NCBI GenBank assembly: GCA_944368775.1
Contig: CALVXB010000003.1
Location: forward strand, 62,001 to 126,000
DNA length: 64,000 bases
Direction: 5' to 3'
Origin: an uncultured Clostridia bacterium
Lineage (GTDB): Bacteria; Bacillota; Clostridia; Christensenellales; Borkfalkiaceae
The position numbers and the translations under genes are program-made. The notes beneath the pieces are model-generated. The model was not told where the DNA came from. It saw only the letters and a list, made by a program, of their open reading frames with translations, and ran no database searches. Positions 50,137-59,020 of the stretch are shown here, piece by piece (the first letter of the stretch is position 1; every line of letters starts with the position of its first letter).

Positions 50137-53100
50137 ATGCCCCGAAACTTTTTTCATGCACAGAATCTGGGCGGGGAATATCTCGACCTGGAACAAGACT
50201 TCCGCCTCGGCACGCCGACGGCGGTTTTCGGCGTGTCCGCGCCGCACAAGGCGCTCATCGCCGCGGCGTGCACGCCCGGCCGCGTCGTCTACGTCGCCGA
50301 CAACGCGCAGTCGGCCGCGCGGGCGGCGGCGGAGATCGGCGGCTTCGCGGGGGAGCAGCCCGCCCTGCTGTGTGCCAAAGACGAAGTCCTATTATATAAA
50401 GAGGCGGTCTCGCGCGACGCCCTCTTCCGCCGCCTGAACGCGCTGTATCGCGCGCAGCAGGGGGCGCGCATCGTCGTGTGCGACGCGGAGAGCCTCATGC
50501 AGCTCTTCCCGCGCCGCGTCCTCTCCCTCACGCTGCGGGAGGGGGAAGAGCAAGACTTCGATTCCCTGCCCTCCCGCCTCGTCTCGCTCGGCTACGTCCG
50601 CGCCGCGACGGTGGAGGGGAAGGGCAACTTCGCCCTGCGCGGCGATATCCTCGATATCTTCCCCATCAACGAGGAGAACCCCGTGCGCGTCGACTTCTTC
50701 GGCGATACGGTGGAAAAGATCAAGCCGTACAACTTTATCAGCGGCGAGCGCCTCGGCAGCCGCCCCGCCGTCGACATCGTCGCGGCGACGGACGTCGCCA
50801 TCGGAGAAGGGGAGGCGCGCCACCTCAAAGACGCCCTGTTCGGCGAGCTCCCTTCCTTCCGCGACGCCGCCGCCTACGAGCGCGCGCAGTCCATCGCGGG
50901 GGACATCGCCGCCAAGTTAGAGGGGGGCGCGCCCTTCGCGGGGGCGTCTTACCTCTTTCCGCTGCTCGCCTGTGCGACAGATTTTAAAAGCTTTTTCGGC
51001 GACGCGCTCTATATCTTCGACGAGTGCAAACTCATCCGCGACCGCGCCGAGGCGCTGTACAAGGAGCACGAAGAGCGCTTCACTTCCCTGCACCGCGGGG
51101 GCGAGGTGTTTTCCTTCGGCCGCGACCAGCTTTTAGGGAAGGAAGAATTTTTCGCGCTGCTCGGCTCGGTGCGCGCCGCGGCGCTGCAGACCTTCGCCTC
51201 GCGCACCTACTTTTTCGAGCCGCTGCGCGTCTACAACCTGCACTCTTCGCCGGTCGGGCGGTACCTCAACGGCATGGAGATGCTCGTCTCCGACGTCAAG
51301 CGCTGGCGTTCGGGCGGCTACCGCGTCATGATCTGGTGCGGCACGCAGGCGCGCGCCGACAAGCTGGGCGACCTCTTCTACGACGAGGGCATCTCCGTCT
51401 CCGCCTGCCCGCCCGCCCTCGAACTGCTCAAGGGCGTCACGATCCTGCCCGACGAGCTGGATCACGGCCTCGTGCTGCACGAGCAGAAGATCGCCGTCAT
51501 CGGCACGGGCGACGTCTACACCAAGCCCGCCGTCAAAAAGCGCATCCGCCGCCGCCGCAACGACATGTTCACCTCCCCCGAGGTGGGCGACTACGCCGTG
51601 CACGAGACACACGGCATCGGCCGCATCACGGGCACGAAGAAGATCGAGACGACGGACGGCACCAAGGAATACATCGCCCTCGAATACCGCGGCGGCGACG
51701 TGCTGTACGTTCCCGTCGAGCAGATGGACATCCTCTCCCGCTACATGGGCGAGGACACGCCCGCCCTCTCCAAGATCGGCGGGGCGGAGTTTGAAAAAGT
51801 CAAGCAGCGGGTCAAGGCTTCCCTCAAAAAAATGGCCTTCGACCTGAAGCAGCTGTACGCCGAGCGCGCCGAGCAGCGCGGCTACGCCTTTTCTCCCTGC
51901 GAGGAGGGGATGGCGGAGTTCGAGGCCGCCTTCGAGTACGAGGAGACGCCCGACCAGCTCTCCTCCGTCGCCGAGATCAAGGCGGATATGTGCTCGAAAA
52001 AGGTGATGGACCGCCTGCTGTGCGGCGACGTCGGCTACGGCAAGACGGAGGTCGCCTTCCGCGCGGCGTACCTGTGCATCCTCAACGGCAAGCAGGCGGC
52101 GCTCATGTGCCCCAACACCGTGCTCTGCCAGCAGCACTACGAGACGGCGCTGAAGCGCTTTTCCGACTTCGGCGTCAATGTCGAGGCGCTCAACCGCTTC
52201 AAGAGCGCGCGCGAGCAGGACAAAGTCCTCGCCCGCCTCGCCCGCGGCGAGGTCGACCTCGTCATCGGCACCCACCGCCTGCTCTCCTCCGACGTCCGCT
52301 TCAAGGACCTCGGCCTGCTCATCCTCGACGAGGAGCAGCGCTTCGGCGTCGAGCATAAAGAAAAGATCAAAAACATGAAGCGCGACGTCGACTGCCTGAC
52401 CATGACGGCGACGCCCATCCCGCGCACCCTGCACATGTCGCTGAGCGGCATCCGCGACATCAGCACCATCGACACGCCGCCCTCCAACCGCCTGCCCGTG
52501 CAGACGTATGTGGTGGAGGAGACGGAATCGCTCATCCGCGACGCCTGCGTAAGAGAGCTCGCCCGCGGCGGGCAGGTGTTCGTGCTGTACAACCGCGTCG
52601 AGAGCATCCATTCCTTCGCCGAAAAGCTCAAACAGATCGTGCCCGAAGGGCGCTTCTGCGTCGCGCACGGGCAGATGGAAAAGTCTGCGCTCGAAAACAA
52701 CATCCTCGGCTTCTACCGCGGCGAGAGCGACATCCTCGTCTCGACGACCATCATCGAAAACGGCATCGACCTCCCGCGCGCCAACACCCTCATCGTCATC
52801 GACGCCGACCGCCTCGGCATCTCGCAGCTGTACCAGCTGCGCGGGCGGGTGGGGCGCGGCTCGGTGCTCGCGCACGCCTACTTCACATTCAAGCCCGAAA
52901 AGGTCATGACGGAGACGGCGAGCAAGCGGCTGCAGGCGATCATGGAGTTTACCGAGCTTGGCTCCGGCTTCAAGATCGCCATGCGCGACATGGAGATCCG
53001 CGGCGCGGGCAGCGTGCTCGGCCGCGAGCAGCACGGCCATATGGGCAAGGTCGGCTACGAGCTGTACGCCAAGCTGCTCAAAGAGGAGCTGACGGGGGAG

Positions 53101-53559
53101 GAGCAGACGGTCGCCGAGCTGGACATCAAGGCGGACGCCTTCATCCCCGAAAAGTACGTCGAGGCGAGCTCGTCGCGGCTTGACTGCTACAAGCAGATCG
53201 CCGAGATCCGCACGCTGGACGACTACAAGCGCGTCTGCCTGTCGATGGAAGAAAATTACGGCAAGATGCCGCCAGAAGTGCTCAACCTGCTCGTCATCGC
53301 CGTGCTCAAAGCGTACGCGGCCAAGTTCAACATCCGCAAGCTAGCCGTCGGCGCGAAAGGGGGGCGCGTCGAGCTGCCCTCCGTCAACAGCCTCGCCGAT
53401 CCACGCCTCGCCGCCGCGCTCGACCGCTTCGGCAGCGGCGTGCGGCTGGATATGTCCAAGACGCCCGCCATCGAGTTCGCGGGCGGCAAAGACGCGCGCG
53501 CCGTCATGCTGGCAATGACGAAATTCTTCAAATTTGCCGAAAATGCGCAGGCAGCGTGA
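50137..53559 (+). CDS. mfd: Transcription-repair coupling factor
   Basis: A 1140-residue DNA translocase that removes stalled RNA polymerase and recruits UvrA. In order: a UvrB-like N-terminal module with GNFALRGDILDIFPI near residue 165; the polymerase-interacting CarD-like domain (about 480-545, VGDYAVHETHGIGRI); the RecG-type motor with Walker A GDVGYGKTEVAFRA near 630, DEEQRFG near 731 and MTATPIPRTL; helicase C with GRVGRG; and a C-terminal TRCF domain. ATG 50137 is preferred because GGGAGA precedes it; an ATG 19 codons upstream has none. Length is normal. Confidence 0.96.
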   Translation: MPRNFFHAQNLGGEYLDLEQDFRLGTPTAVFGVSAPHKALIAAACTPGRVVYVADNAQSAARAAAEIGGFAGEQPALLCAKDEVLLYKEAVSRDALFRRLNALYRAQQGARIVVCDAESLMQLFPRRVLSLTLREGEEQDFDSLPSRLVSLGYVRAATVEGKGNFALRGDILDIFPINEENPVRVDFFGDTVEKIKPYNFISGERLGSRPAVDIVAATDVAIGEGEARHLKDALFGELPSFRDAAAYERAQSIAGDIAAKLEGGAPFAGASYLFPLLACATDFKSFFGDALYIFDECKLIRDRAEALYKEHEERFTSLHRGGEVFSFGRDQLLGKEEFFALLGSVRAAALQTFASRTYFFEPLRVYNLHSSPVGRYLNGMEMLVSDVKRWRSGGYRVMIWCGTQARADKLGDLFYDEGISVSACPPALELLKGVTILPDELDHGLVLHEQKIAVIGTGDVYTKPAVKKRIRRRRNDMFTSPEVGDYAVHETHGIGRITGTKKIETTDGTKEYIALEYRGGDVLYVPVEQMDILSRYMGEDTPALSKIGGAEFEKVKQRVKASLKKMAFDLKQLYAERAEQRGYAFSPCEEGMAEFEAAFEYEETPDQLSSVAEIKADMCSKKVMDRLLCGDVGYGKTEVAFRAAYLCILNGKQAALMCPNTVLCQQHYETALKRFSDFGVNVEALNRFKSAREQDKVLARLARGEVDLVIGTHRLLSSDVRFKDLGLLILDEEQRFGVEHKEKIKNMKRDVDCLTMTATPIPRTLHMSLSGIRDISTIDTPPSNRLPVQTYVVEETESLIRDACVRELARGGQVFVLYNRVESIHSFAEKLKQIVPEGRFCVAHGQMEKSALENNILGFYRGESDILVSTTIIENGIDLPRANTLIVIDADRLGISQLYQLRGRVGRGSVLAHAYFTFKPEKVMTETASKRLQAIMEFTELGSGFKIAMRDMEIRGAGSVLGREQHGHMGKVGYELYAKLLKEELTGEEQTVAELDIKADAFIPEKYVEASSSRLDCYKQIAEIRTLDDYKRVCLSMEENYGKMPPEVLNLLVIAVLKAYAAKFNIRKLAVGAKGGRVELPSVNSLADPRLAAALDRFGSGVRLDMSKTPAIEFAGGKDARAVMLAMTKFFKFAENAQAA

Positions 53560-53609
53560 GCGCGCCCCATTTTTTCAAGAATTTTAACGCTATTTTCATA
53601 AAAAAGTTA

Positions 53610-53638
53610 TTGCTTTTCTCTCCGAAATAAGGTATAAT
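53610..53638 (+). promoter_or_regulatory. Sigma-70 promoter of the lipoprotein gene
   Basis: TTGCTT (53610-53615), 17-bp spacer, TATAAT (53633-53638), 48 bp before the start. Confidence 0.8.
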
Positions 53639-53685
53639 AAAACATATTGCGAATTCTATACAAGGAACTCCGAGACAGATCTATT

Positions 53686-55947
53686 ATGAAGAAAAAACTT
53701 GTCAAGATCATCAGTATCGTGCTCGCGCTCGCCTTTTCGGTCGGCCTGATGGCCGGTTGCGACTTGTTCATCGGCGTCGACAGCACGAAGGACATGCAGC
53801 AGGTCATCGCCGAAGTCAACATCGGCGAGGACAAGGAGGCGCTCTCCTCCGCGTTCGACGCGCTGGGCGCCGATCTGGACGACGGCGTCGCCTCCCGCAC
53901 CGACGAGATCCTCTCGACGGACGAGATCTATAAGCGCGACCTCGTCGCCTACTTCCTCACCTACGGCTACAGCTACGTCTCTTCGGGCAGCTACACCTAT
54001 GCAGAGACCTTTGAACTGCTGCTCGATGCGCTCATCAACAGCAAGATCAACGCGCAGATGGCGATGCTGTACTACCTGAGCGAGGGCGAAGTGCTCGTCG
54101 ACCGCGACAACACAGACTCGCACGACGGCTACACCGCCATCGACGGCACGGATGCGCTGCGCATGGACGGCGACATCTCCCTCGACGGCTACCTCTCCGC
54201 CGTGAACGCCGCGGAAGGGAATGACGAACAGGCGATCGCCGGTTACGAGTACTTCCTCACCGAAGACGAGGTCAACTACGCGACCTATATCGTGATGCTC
54301 TCCATCAACAACACGCTCGACACCTACGAAGAGGACATCATCGCCGAAGAAGGTGAAGAGACGACGAGCAGCGATACCCGCACCGTCCCCGAAGGGGCGA
54401 ACGTGCTGGCTGACACCTACTATCCGTCCAGAACGGAGAACGGCGCCGAAGTCATCGATTATGACATCTACACCGGCTTCAACAACGTATCCGACTGCGG
54501 CGAGTACGAAAAGGTAGAGGGCTCCACCACCTACACCCGCACCCGCGCCTATGCTCGCTTCCTCAACGCGCTGCGCCAGAACAACCTCGTCTCCGAGGAC
54601 GACGAAAACTCGTACGACATCGTCTCCCTCGACTACTTCAAGATGGAGCTGCGCAACCAGCTGCAGGCGATGGTGATCAACAAGTTCGTCGCGACCATCA
54701 ACCTGGGCATGACGGATACGCTCGAAGAGCAGACGCTGCAGAACATCTACACGCAGCTCGTCACCGACCAGACGGTCGGCGCGCAGAGCGACTTCATTTC
54801 CACGATGGACGGCATCTCCGATACCTCCTTCGTGCTGTATTCCCCCGAAGACCACACGTACGGCTACGTCTACAACATCCTGCTGCCCTTCAGCGCGGAT
54901 CAGGAACTCGTTTTGAGCGAGATCGCTTACGCCGACGGCACGAAGGAATACTACGCCGCCCGCAACACCAACCCCGAACTGCTCCGTGCGGTCGAGGGCA
55001 CCGACCAGCGCGCGGCATGGTTCAACGGCGAAACGGATTACAGCTACCTCGCCGAGGGCGACTACTACGTCAACGCCGCCAACGCCGGCCGCGACAATTA
55101 CCTCTTCTTTAAGGACAGCTACGTCACGAGCGACGACGGCATCGCGCGCTATGCGGGCAAGTACCCGTACAACGGCTCCGTCGAGGAGCTCGAAGACGAC
55201 ACCTACAAGCTCACCCCCGAAAAGCTGAACATCGACGAGTTCATCACCGAGATGCAGGCGTATATCAACTACGTCGCGGGCGCAGACGTCGCGTCGGGCG
55301 GCTACTACGCGGGCAAGGACGCGAGCGGCAACGCCTCGTGGACGGCCTCGACGGGCGACGCCTTCTACAACGTCACCGCTGCCGACTTCCTCAAGGCGGA
55401 CGGCCGCACCATCGACCAGAGCGCGAACATCTACTATAAGGGCTCCGTCGCCGGCGTCTCCGACGTCAGCGCGGCCGACTACCTGCTCGAAGACGAGATC
55501 TCCTATAAGGCGCTCTCCGCCGTCAACGAGCTCATGTTCGCCTACACGACGGACACCGCCTGCCTCGAGACCTACTACGGCTACTCCATCGAGTCCATCG
55601 AAACGGCGACCTCCTACGTCGCAGAGTTCGAGTTTGCCGCGCAGGATCTGATCACCAACGCGGGCGCCGGCGCCTACGCCGTCGTCGCCGCCGACTTCGG
55701 CTGGCACATCATCTACGTCAGCTTCGTCTTTGACGGCGGCCTGACCTACGAAGACGGCTTCGTGTACGACGACCGCAACGTCGAGGGCACCTTCTCCTAC
55801 TACTTCTACCAGGCGAACAAGCAGTCGCTCGCCGAGGATTATGCCTCCGACCGCCAGAGCGAGTACAATATCCTCCTCAATAACGACAGCTCCGTCACGC
55901 GCTACGAGAGCCGTTACGCCGACCTCATGGAAATGGACGAAGAGTAA
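53686..55947 (+). CDS. Large secreted lipoprotein with PrsA/SurA-like C-terminal region
   Basis: A 753-residue protein with a signal peptide and lipobox GLMAGC (C25), hence extracytoplasmic. The body is acidic and Tyr/Asp-rich. The N-terminal 120 residues and C-terminal 120 residues resemble the chaperone part of PrsA/SurA proteins; near the end, YAVVAADFGWHIIYV looks like the degenerate parvulin strand GYHIIxV seen in such lipoproteins. Catalytic parvulin residues are not evident. The role is probably folding of exported proteins, or an unrelated surface function. The start is ATG 53686, because the signal peptide begins there. The ribosome site is weak. Confidence 0.7.
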   Translation: MKKKLVKIISIVLALAFSVGLMAGCDLFIGVDSTKDMQQVIAEVNIGEDKEALSSAFDALGADLDDGVASRTDEILSTDEIYKRDLVAYFLTYGYSYVSSGSYTYAETFELLLDALINSKINAQMAMLYYLSEGEVLVDRDNTDSHDGYTAIDGTDALRMDGDISLDGYLSAVNAAEGNDEQAIAGYEYFLTEDEVNYATYIVMLSINNTLDTYEEDIIAEEGEETTSSDTRTVPEGANVLADTYYPSRTENGAEVIDYDIYTGFNNVSDCGEYEKVEGSTTYTRTRAYARFLNALRQNNLVSEDDENSYDIVSLDYFKMELRNQLQAMVINKFVATINLGMTDTLEEQTLQNIYTQLVTDQTVGAQSDFISTMDGISDTSFVLYSPEDHTYGYVYNILLPFSADQELVLSEIAYADGTKEYYAARNTNPELLRAVEGTDQRAAWFNGETDYSYLAEGDYYVNAANAGRDNYLFFKDSYVTSDDGIARYAGKYPYNGSVEELEDDTYKLTPEKLNIDEFITEMQAYINYVAGADVASGGYYAGKDASGNASWTASTGDAFYNVTAADFLKADGRTIDQSANIYYKGSVAGVSDVSAADYLLEDEISYKALSAVNELMFAYTTDTACLETYYGYSIESIETATSYVAEFEFAAQDLITNAGAGAYAVVAADFGWHIIYVSFVFDGGLTYEDGFVYDDRNVEGTFSYYFYQANKQSLAEDYASDRQSEYNILLNNDSSVTRYESRYADLMEMDEE

Positions 55948-55966
55948 GCAAACAAATCAAAAGAAC

Positions 55967-55997
55967 AAAACCCGCGGCAGTCTGCCGCGGGTTTTTT
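55967..55997 (+). terminator. Intrinsic terminator after the lipoprotein gene
   Basis: A 9-bp perfect stem CCCGCGGCA / TGCCGCGGG with a GTC loop, flanked by AAAA and TTTTTT. Confidence 0.9.
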
Positions 55998-56342
55998 GTA
56001 TGCGCCGTATTTTTTGAATTTGAAGAAGACGCGCTGCAGAGAACGCTGCGCGTATCCCGCCGCTCGTCTGCCTGCCGTGCGGCAAGGGGGAAGAAGCTGC
56101 GCTTGCCGTTCTCACCCGTCTCTCTCGCTCCACACAAAAAAGCGGCAAGGGCTTTTGTTGGATAATAAAATAGTTTTCTAAAACCGGTCGCCGCGGTGCG
56201 GCGAGGAGCGAGAGCCGGGTACTTGCGCCCCTTTGGGGCGCAAAGCCCTGCGGGCACGAACGACAAGCGGGGCGATGTTTTGCGTTCTACCCGTATTTTA
56301 CGGCGCTTGTTGTTCTCACCCGTCTCTCTCGCTCCACACAAA
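55998..56342. other. Gene-free stretch with tRNA-Gly-derived repeats
   Basis: No supported gene. It is dominated by two identical 45-bp repeats and a GC-rich spacer of about 160 bp between them. Small open frames here encode only shadows of the repeat. Confidence 0.6.
56108..56152. repeat. 45-bp direct repeat, copy 1 (carries a tRNA-Gly 3' end)
   Basis: Starts GTTCTCACCCGTCTCTCTCG and ends AAAAAAGCGGCAAGGGC. It includes CCCGTCTCTC-TCGCTCCACA, nearly the 3' end and CCA of the tRNA-Gly gene at 56381 in opposite orientation. Confidence 0.88.
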
Positions 56343-56356
56343 AAAGCGGCAAGGGC
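56312..56356. repeat. 45-bp direct repeat, copy 2
   Basis: Identical over 45 bp to 56108-56152. Its last part forms the left arm of the tRNA-Gly terminator. Confidence 0.88.
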
Positions 56357-56380
56357 GTTACACGCCCTTGCCGCTTTTTG
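56343..56380. terminator. Bidirectional terminator next to tRNA-Gly
   Basis: AAAAAGCGGCAAGGGCG pairs with CGCCCTTGCCGCTTTTT around a short TTACA-type loop. It ends the minus-strand tRNA-Gly transcript. Confidence 0.88.
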
Positions 56381-56455
56381 TGGAGCGAGAGACGGGAATC
56401 GAACCCGCGGGAATCAGCTTGGGAAGCTGACGCCATACCATTAGGCGACTCTCGC
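56381..56455 (-). tRNA. tRNA-Gly(CCC)
   Basis: Minus strand: acceptor GCGAGAG / CTCTCGC, anticodon loop CTTCCCAA, T-loop TTCGATT, CCA encoded. The promoter at 56478 and terminator at 56343 make it a single-gene unit. Confidence 0.97.
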
Positions 56456-56477
56456 ATTTCCTTCACAAGTATCTCCT

Positions 56478-56506
56478 ATTATAGCGTATTTTTCAAAAAT
56501 TTGCAA
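56478..56506 (-). promoter_or_regulatory. Sigma-70 promoter of tRNA-Gly(CCC)
   Basis: Minus strand: TTGCAA (56501-56506), 17-bp spacer, TATAAT (56478-56483). Confidence 0.82.
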
Positions 56507-56560
56507 TCAAAACGGCGGTAAAAATTGAAAATAATCGCATCGGAAGGGCCGCTTGTCTGC

Positions 56561-56592
56561 AAAAGCGGCCTCCCGCAGTTGCGGGAGGCCGC
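56561..56592 (-). terminator. Intrinsic terminator of apgM
   Basis: A 12-bp perfect stem GCGGCCTCCCGC / GCGGGAGGCCGC with a 4-nt loop; on the minus strand TTTT follows. Confidence 0.85.
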
Positions 56593-56606
56593 AGCAGGGA
56601 TCAAAT

Positions 56607-57818
56607 TCAAATTTCGAGCAGCTTCTTCATCAAATCGCAGCCGCGCGCGACAAAGATGCCCGTACCTGCGGCGCTGTCCTCGTCGTAGGCCGCCGCGCCG
56701 CAGCCGCGCTCCGCCGCGCTGTCGTACAGCAGGTAGGGGATGGGGTCGGAGACGTGCGTGCGCAGCGCGATGGGGGTGGGGTGGTCGGGGCAGATGAGCA
56801 TGCGGAACTGCTCGCCCGCCGCGCGCAGCCCCTCGATGAGGCGCGCCACTACCTTTTCGTCGATCTGTTCGATGGAGTATACCTTGTGCGCGATATCCCC
56901 TTGGTGCCCGCACTCGTCGGGGGCCTCCATGTGGATGTACACGAGGTCCAGCCCGCCCAGCAGCGCCTCGAGTGCCGCCTCCGCCTTGCCGGCAAAGTTG
57001 GTGTCGTAGTTGCCCGTCGCGCCGGGCACTTCGATGACGCGCATGCCCGCGCCGATGCCGATGCCCTTCACGAGGTCGACCGCCGAGATGACGCCGCCCT
57101 TTTTGCCGAACTTCTCTTCAAAGTTTTCGAGGGCGGGTCGGGTGCCCTCGCCCCACAGCCAGATGGAGTTTGCGGGATTTTTGCCCGCGGCGACGCGAGC
57201 CTTGTTGATCGGGTGGTCGCGCAGCAGCGCGCTCGAACGTTCCATCAGCGCGCGGTACAGCTCTCCCTCCGGGCCCTGCGGCAGGTGGCCGCGCACCGGC
57301 TTATTCGTGATGTCGTGCGGCGGGGTCAGCTCGTGCCCCGTCTTTCCGTTCCCCACGACCAGGCAGTGGCGGTAGCTGACGCCGGGGTAGAGGGTGAGGC
57401 GCTCGCCGTCCAGATGCTCTTTCAAAAACCCGATCAGCTCCGCCGCCTCCGCGGTCGAAATTTCGCCCGCGCTGTAATCGAGCATGGTCTTGTCCTCGTA
57501 GTTTTCCTCATCCGAGAGGGTCACGAGGTTGCAGCGCAGCGTCACGTCGGTGTCGGCGAGGTCGATGCCGATGGACAGCGCCTCGAGCGGCGAGCGGCCG
57601 GTGTAGCAGTCGTGCGGGTCGTACCCGAGCACGGAGAGGTTTGCCACGTCGCTGCCCGGCTTAAAGCCGCTCGGAACGGTGCGGCACAGCCCCACCTCCG
57701 CCTTCTTCGCCAGCGCGTCGATGTGCGGCTTGCGCGCCGCCTGCAGCGGCGTCTTGCCGCCAAGTTCGCTCAGCTTGTAGTCGGCCATGCCGTCGCCGAG
57801 CACCACGATGTATTTCAT
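56607..57818 (-). CDS. apgM: Cofactor-independent phosphoglycerate mutase (archaeal-type ApgM)
   Basis: A 403-residue alkaline-phosphatase-superfamily mutase that interconverts 3- and 2-phosphoglycerate. Metal and nucleophile motifs are VVLGDGMAD (residues 5-13), SGFKPGSDVANLSVLGYD with the catalytic Ser near 57, EAPDECGHQGD near 298 and ICPDHPTPI near 345. This is the 400-residue ApgM family, also annotated as homoserine kinase-like or phosphonopyruvate decarboxylase-related, not the 510-residue GpmI. AAAGGAG precedes the ATG at 57818. Confidence 0.92.
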   Translation of the reverse strand: MKYIVVLGDGMADYKLSELGGKTPLQAARKPHIDALAKKAEVGLCRTVPSGFKPGSDVANLSVLGYDPHDCYTGRSPLEALSIGIDLADTDVTLRCNLVTLSDEENYEDKTMLDYSAGEISTAEAAELIGFLKEHLDGERLTLYPGVSYRHCLVVGNGKTGHELTPPHDITNKPVRGHLPQGPEGELYRALMERSSALLRDHPINKARVAAGKNPANSIWLWGEGTRPALENFEEKFGKKGGVISAVDLVKGIGIGAGMRVIEVPGATGNYDTNFAGKAEAALEALLGGLDLVYIHMEAPDECGHQGDIAHKVYSIEQIDEKVVARLIEGLRAAGEQFRMLICPDHPTPIALRTHVSDPIPYLLYDSAAERGCGAAAYDEDSAAGTGIFVARGCDLMKKLLEI

Positions 57819-57836
57819 GATAAAACTCCTTTCAGG

Positions 57837-58502
57837 TCACAGCTGCCAGTCGATGGGGTCGATGCCGTGCGCCTGCAGATATGCGTTCGTCTTAGAAAAG
57901 TGCCTGCACCCGAAAAATCCGTTGTAGGCGGAGAGGGGGGAGGGGTGCGCACATTCGAGCACGAGGTGCTTGCTCTGGTCGATGAGCGGCTTTTTCGAGC
58001 GCGCGTTCGCCCCCCAGAGGATGAACACGACGTGCTCGCGGCAATCGCCGATCAGCTTGATGACGCTGTCGGTGAACCACGTCCAGCCGCAGTCGCGGTG
58101 CGAGTTGGCGCGGTGTGCGCGCACGGTCAGCGCCGTGTTCAAAAGCAGCACCCCCTCCTGCGCCCACTTGGTCAAATTGCCCGAGCGGGGGATGGCGCAG
58201 CCGACGTCGTCGTGCAGCTCCTTGAAGATGTTGACGAGCGAAGGGGGCGGCTGTACGCCCTCCTGCACCGAAAAGCAAAGCCCGTGCGCCTGCCCCTCGT
58301 TGTGGTAGGGGTCCTGCCCGAGGATGACCGCCTTCACCTTTTCCAAAGGCGTCAGCTTGAAGCAGTTGAAGATGTCGTACATATCGGGATAGACGATATG
58401 ATGCGCATATTCCTGCTTGAGAAATTCGCGGATCTTGTGATACTGCTCGCTCGCAAACAGCGGCGCGAGCGCCTCGTCCCAGCCGCCGCCAAGTTTGATC
58501 AT
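57837..58502 (-). CDS. ung: Uracil-DNA glycosylase (family 1)
   Basis: A 221-residue base-excision repair enzyme that removes uracil from DNA. The catalytic Asp is D64 in ILGQDPYHNEGQAHGL. LLLNTALTVRAHRANSH and the leucine-loop motif HPSPLSAYNGFFGCRHFS follow. The start is ATG 58502 behind GAAGGAGG; a long upstream extension in frame is only shadow sequence. The ATG overlaps the luxS stop region by 4 bp, so it is read with luxS and mtnN. Confidence 0.96.
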   Translation of the reverse strand: MIKLGGGWDEALAPLFASEQYHKIREFLKQEYAHHIVYPDMYDIFNCFKLTPLEKVKAVILGQDPYHNEGQAHGLCFSVQEGVQPPPSLVNIFKELHDDVGCAIPRSGNLTKWAQEGVLLLNTALTVRAHRANSHRDCGWTWFTDSVIKLIGDCREHVVFILWGANARSKKPLIDQSKHLVLECAHPSPLSAYNGFFGCRHFSKTNAYLQAHGIDPIDWQL

Positions 58503-59020
58503 GCCTGCGCCTCCTTCGACTGTGTGGCCGAGGCCTGCGCAGCCGCAAAGGCGGCCTCCGCGCGCGCCTCTTCTTCTCTCCAAACGCCTGCGGGCAGGCC
58601 GCCCAGCTGCTCGATATAGGCGGCGAGCTCTCTCTTCGCGCCCGCGAGGTCGTGTTCGAGGTAGTTGCCGCACTCCTTGCGCAGCGCGCCGGGCACTTCA
58701 TTCATGCCCATGCACGCGTCCAGAGCCGCGCGCAGCGCGTCCGCCGCCGCGCGGTACGATAGACCCTCCGTCAGCAGGTAAAAGCCGGTGCGGCAGCCCA
58801 TGGGGCCGAAGTAGAGGATATGCTCCTTCTGCGGCCCGCTGCGCAGCGCCGTGGCGAGCATATGCTCGATGCTGTGCAGCGCGGCGGGTGAGATGAAGTC
58901 GCCGGCGTTCGGCCTTTTGCAGCGCATATCCAGCGTCATCACGCCTTTTTGCAGGGTAGAAAAGTGCAGCCCCGGCTGCAGCAGGTCGTGGTCTTTTTCA
59001 AACGAAGGGATCTTATCCAT
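58499..59020 (-). CDS. luxS: S-ribosylhomocysteine lyase with extended C-terminus
   Basis: A 173-residue enzyme that cleaves S-ribosylhomocysteine to homocysteine and the autoinducer-2 precursor DPD. The metal site is H49-x-x-E-H53 (LHSIEHMLAT), with Cys in FGPMGCRTGFYL. Family members are about 155-160 long; here a tail of about 15 Ala/Glu residues is added. GGAGGCGC precedes the ATG. It overlaps mtnN by 8 bp, joining two consecutive steps of the activated methyl cycle. Confidence 0.95.
   Translation of the reverse strand: MDKIPSFEKDHDLLQPGLHFSTLQKGVMTLDMRCKRPNAGDFISPAALHSIEHMLATALRSGPQKEHILYFGPMGCRTGFYLLTEGLSYRAAADALRAALDACMGMNEVPGALRKECGNYLEHDLAGAKRELAAYIEQLGGLPAGVWREEEARAEAAFAAAQASATQSKEAQA

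Noticed and set aside
51133-53040. Open frame of 635 codons antisense to mfd
   Set aside because: Shadow of a highly conserved gene; composition is Arg/Ala/Gly-rich without domains.
53656-55707. Open frame of 683 codons antisense to the large lipoprotein gene
   Set aside because: It is a GC-rich shadow. The plus strand has a promoter, signal peptide and terminator in the right places.
55998-56342. Small Cys/Arg-rich proteins around the 45-bp repeats
   Set aside because: The repeated peptides come from tRNA-Gly-derived DNA in non-coding phase; no start signals.
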